This document shows positions 63,558-64,000 of a stretch of 64,000 bases of DNA, piece by piece; position 1 is the first letter of the stretch, and the number at the start of each line of letters is the position of its first letter. This DNA is from Acidobacteriaceae bacterium TAA 166 (GTDB lineage: Bacteria > Acidobacteriota > Terriglobia > Terriglobales > Acidobacteriaceae), in NCBI GenBank assembly GCA_000421065.1, contig ATWD01000001.1:1976001-2040000 (forward strand), read 5' to 3'. The position numbers were made by a program, and so were the translations under genes. The notes below the pieces were generated by a model. That model made no database searches and had not been told where the DNA came from. It saw only the letters and a program-made list of their open reading frames with translations.

Positions 63558-64000
63558 TCAAATGAAGAAACGGAAACTCGGCTGCACCGAACCGCCCTCG
63601 GGGATACATTTCAGAATGTCGCCAACCCGCCGGGCAGCCCGAAGGGTGATCGGTTCACCGCCGTCGAACTGTGTATTGTTCCAATTTAACTTGGAGAGCG
63701 AGAGCATTTCCTTGGCAATCTGCTCAATCGACGCTTCTGATCGGGTGACAGACAGCTCCAGTGGACGCGGCACGTACATACCGGGGTAGGTTTGGAAGAA
63801 CTGGACGCTACCCCGCAGGTACAGCAAACCGGTGTCAGCCTGCATCTTCAAGAAGGTGCCGCGTAAGGGCGGGTAGGTTCCTTCCCGAAAGAGCCGCGTA
63901 AAAGACCGTTTGACGCTGATCAATTCCACCGAATCAATATCGTGGTCTTCGGCAGCTTCCTCAAAACCAGCAACCTCCCCCGCCGTGAGCCGGGACGTTT
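63558..64000 (-). CDS. Prokaryotic Argonaute, PIWI C-terminus (partial, 5' end outside window)
   Basis: The minus-strand frame is open to the window edge (the upstream codons read LTAGEVAGFEEAAEDHDIDS). The visible part matches the end of PIWI domains: RSFTRLFREGTYPPLRGTF, FFQTYPGMYVPRPLEL and the hallmark KLNWNNTQFDGGEPITLRAA, followed by RRVGDILK and the terminal SFRFFI. The final PIWI residues include a conserved C-terminal hydrophobic pair that contacts the guide. The catalytic DEDX residues lie outside or at the edge, so active or inactive cannot be told. Long-type pAgo is suggested by the close match to canonical PIWI ends. Confidence 0.85.
   Translation of the reverse strand, partial: TSRLTAGEVAGFEEAAEDHDIDSVELISVKRSFTRLFREGTYPPLRGTFLKMQADTGLLYLRGSVQFFQTYPGMYVPRPLELSVTRSEASIEQIAKEMLSLSKLNWNNTQFDGGEPITLRAARRVGDILKCIPEGGSVQPSFRFFI

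Noticed and set aside
1..64000. CRISPR array or rRNA operon
   Set aside because: No regularly spaced direct repeats and no rRNA-like conserved sequence were seen anywhere in the window.

Overview
The window looks like an Acidobacteriota chromosome (Terriglobales/Acidobacteriaceae type). The best hint is the very large Oar-like TonB-dependent receptor at the left, with its carboxypeptidase-regulatory-like N-terminal domain. The moderately GC-rich coding style, OprB porin and many FixJ/AraC/LysR regulators fit. The taxon is an inference; no rRNA gene is present.

Layout. (1) 1-6.0 kb, minus strand: an ECF sigma factor, zinc-finger anti-sigma factor, TonB-dependent receptor and PepSY membrane protein form a surface-signalling/uptake operon. 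(2) 6.3-14.1 kb, accessory: a HigBA-like toxin-antitoxin pair; an unrecognised, tightly overlapping operon (7486-10513) whose first product carries a PD-(D/E)xK-like motif; a zinc-ribbon protein; an AbiEi/AbiEii pair with its operator; and an orphan VapB45-like antitoxin. (3) 14.2-29 kb: a degenerate integrative conjugative element. It starts at a tRNA 3'-end fragment flanked by inverted repeats, followed by a tyrosine integrase and an excisionase. Cargo follows: an orphan adenine/cytosine methyltransferase, an XRE-ImmA/PIN pair, a metallo-beta-lactamase-fold protein and a PD-(D/E)xK protein. Then come remnants of conjugation genes: trbC fused by deletion to the 3' part of a coupling-protein gene, and an intact trbB/virB11. 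A 49-bp sequence, 47/49 identical, sits about 80 bp upstream of both the xis-int and trbC start codons, in the same orientation relative to each, and looks like a shared promoter/operator.

(4) 29-57.8 kb, mostly metabolic and regulatory: a sigma-54 activator, a frameshifted AraC gene, fumarase C, OprB porin, AEC transporter, ClC channel, malic enzyme, receiver-only regulator, carboxymuconolactone-decarboxylase-like protein, succinate-semialdehyde-type dehydrogenase, PAS histidine kinase with a FixJ-like regulator, an alpha/beta hydrolase, an SDR gene interrupted by an amber codon, an HD protein and others. Seven near-identical motifs (consensus ATACAAAcgtATAATgG) lie 70-195 bp upstream of seven of these genes, each pointing at its gene. 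They define a regulon that crosses operon and strand boundaries.

(5) 58.4-64 kb, minus strand: a second defence island. It holds a HigBA pair with a perfect palindromic operator, a small unannotated gene, a complete Hachiman system (HamA nuclease plus HamB helicase) and, cut by the window edge, the PIWI C-terminus of a prokaryotic Argonaute.

No CRISPR array, rRNA, intact tRNA or complete insertion sequence was found. Start codons were chosen by eye from ribosome-binding sites and overlaps; family assignments rest on motifs read in the translation, not on database searches.
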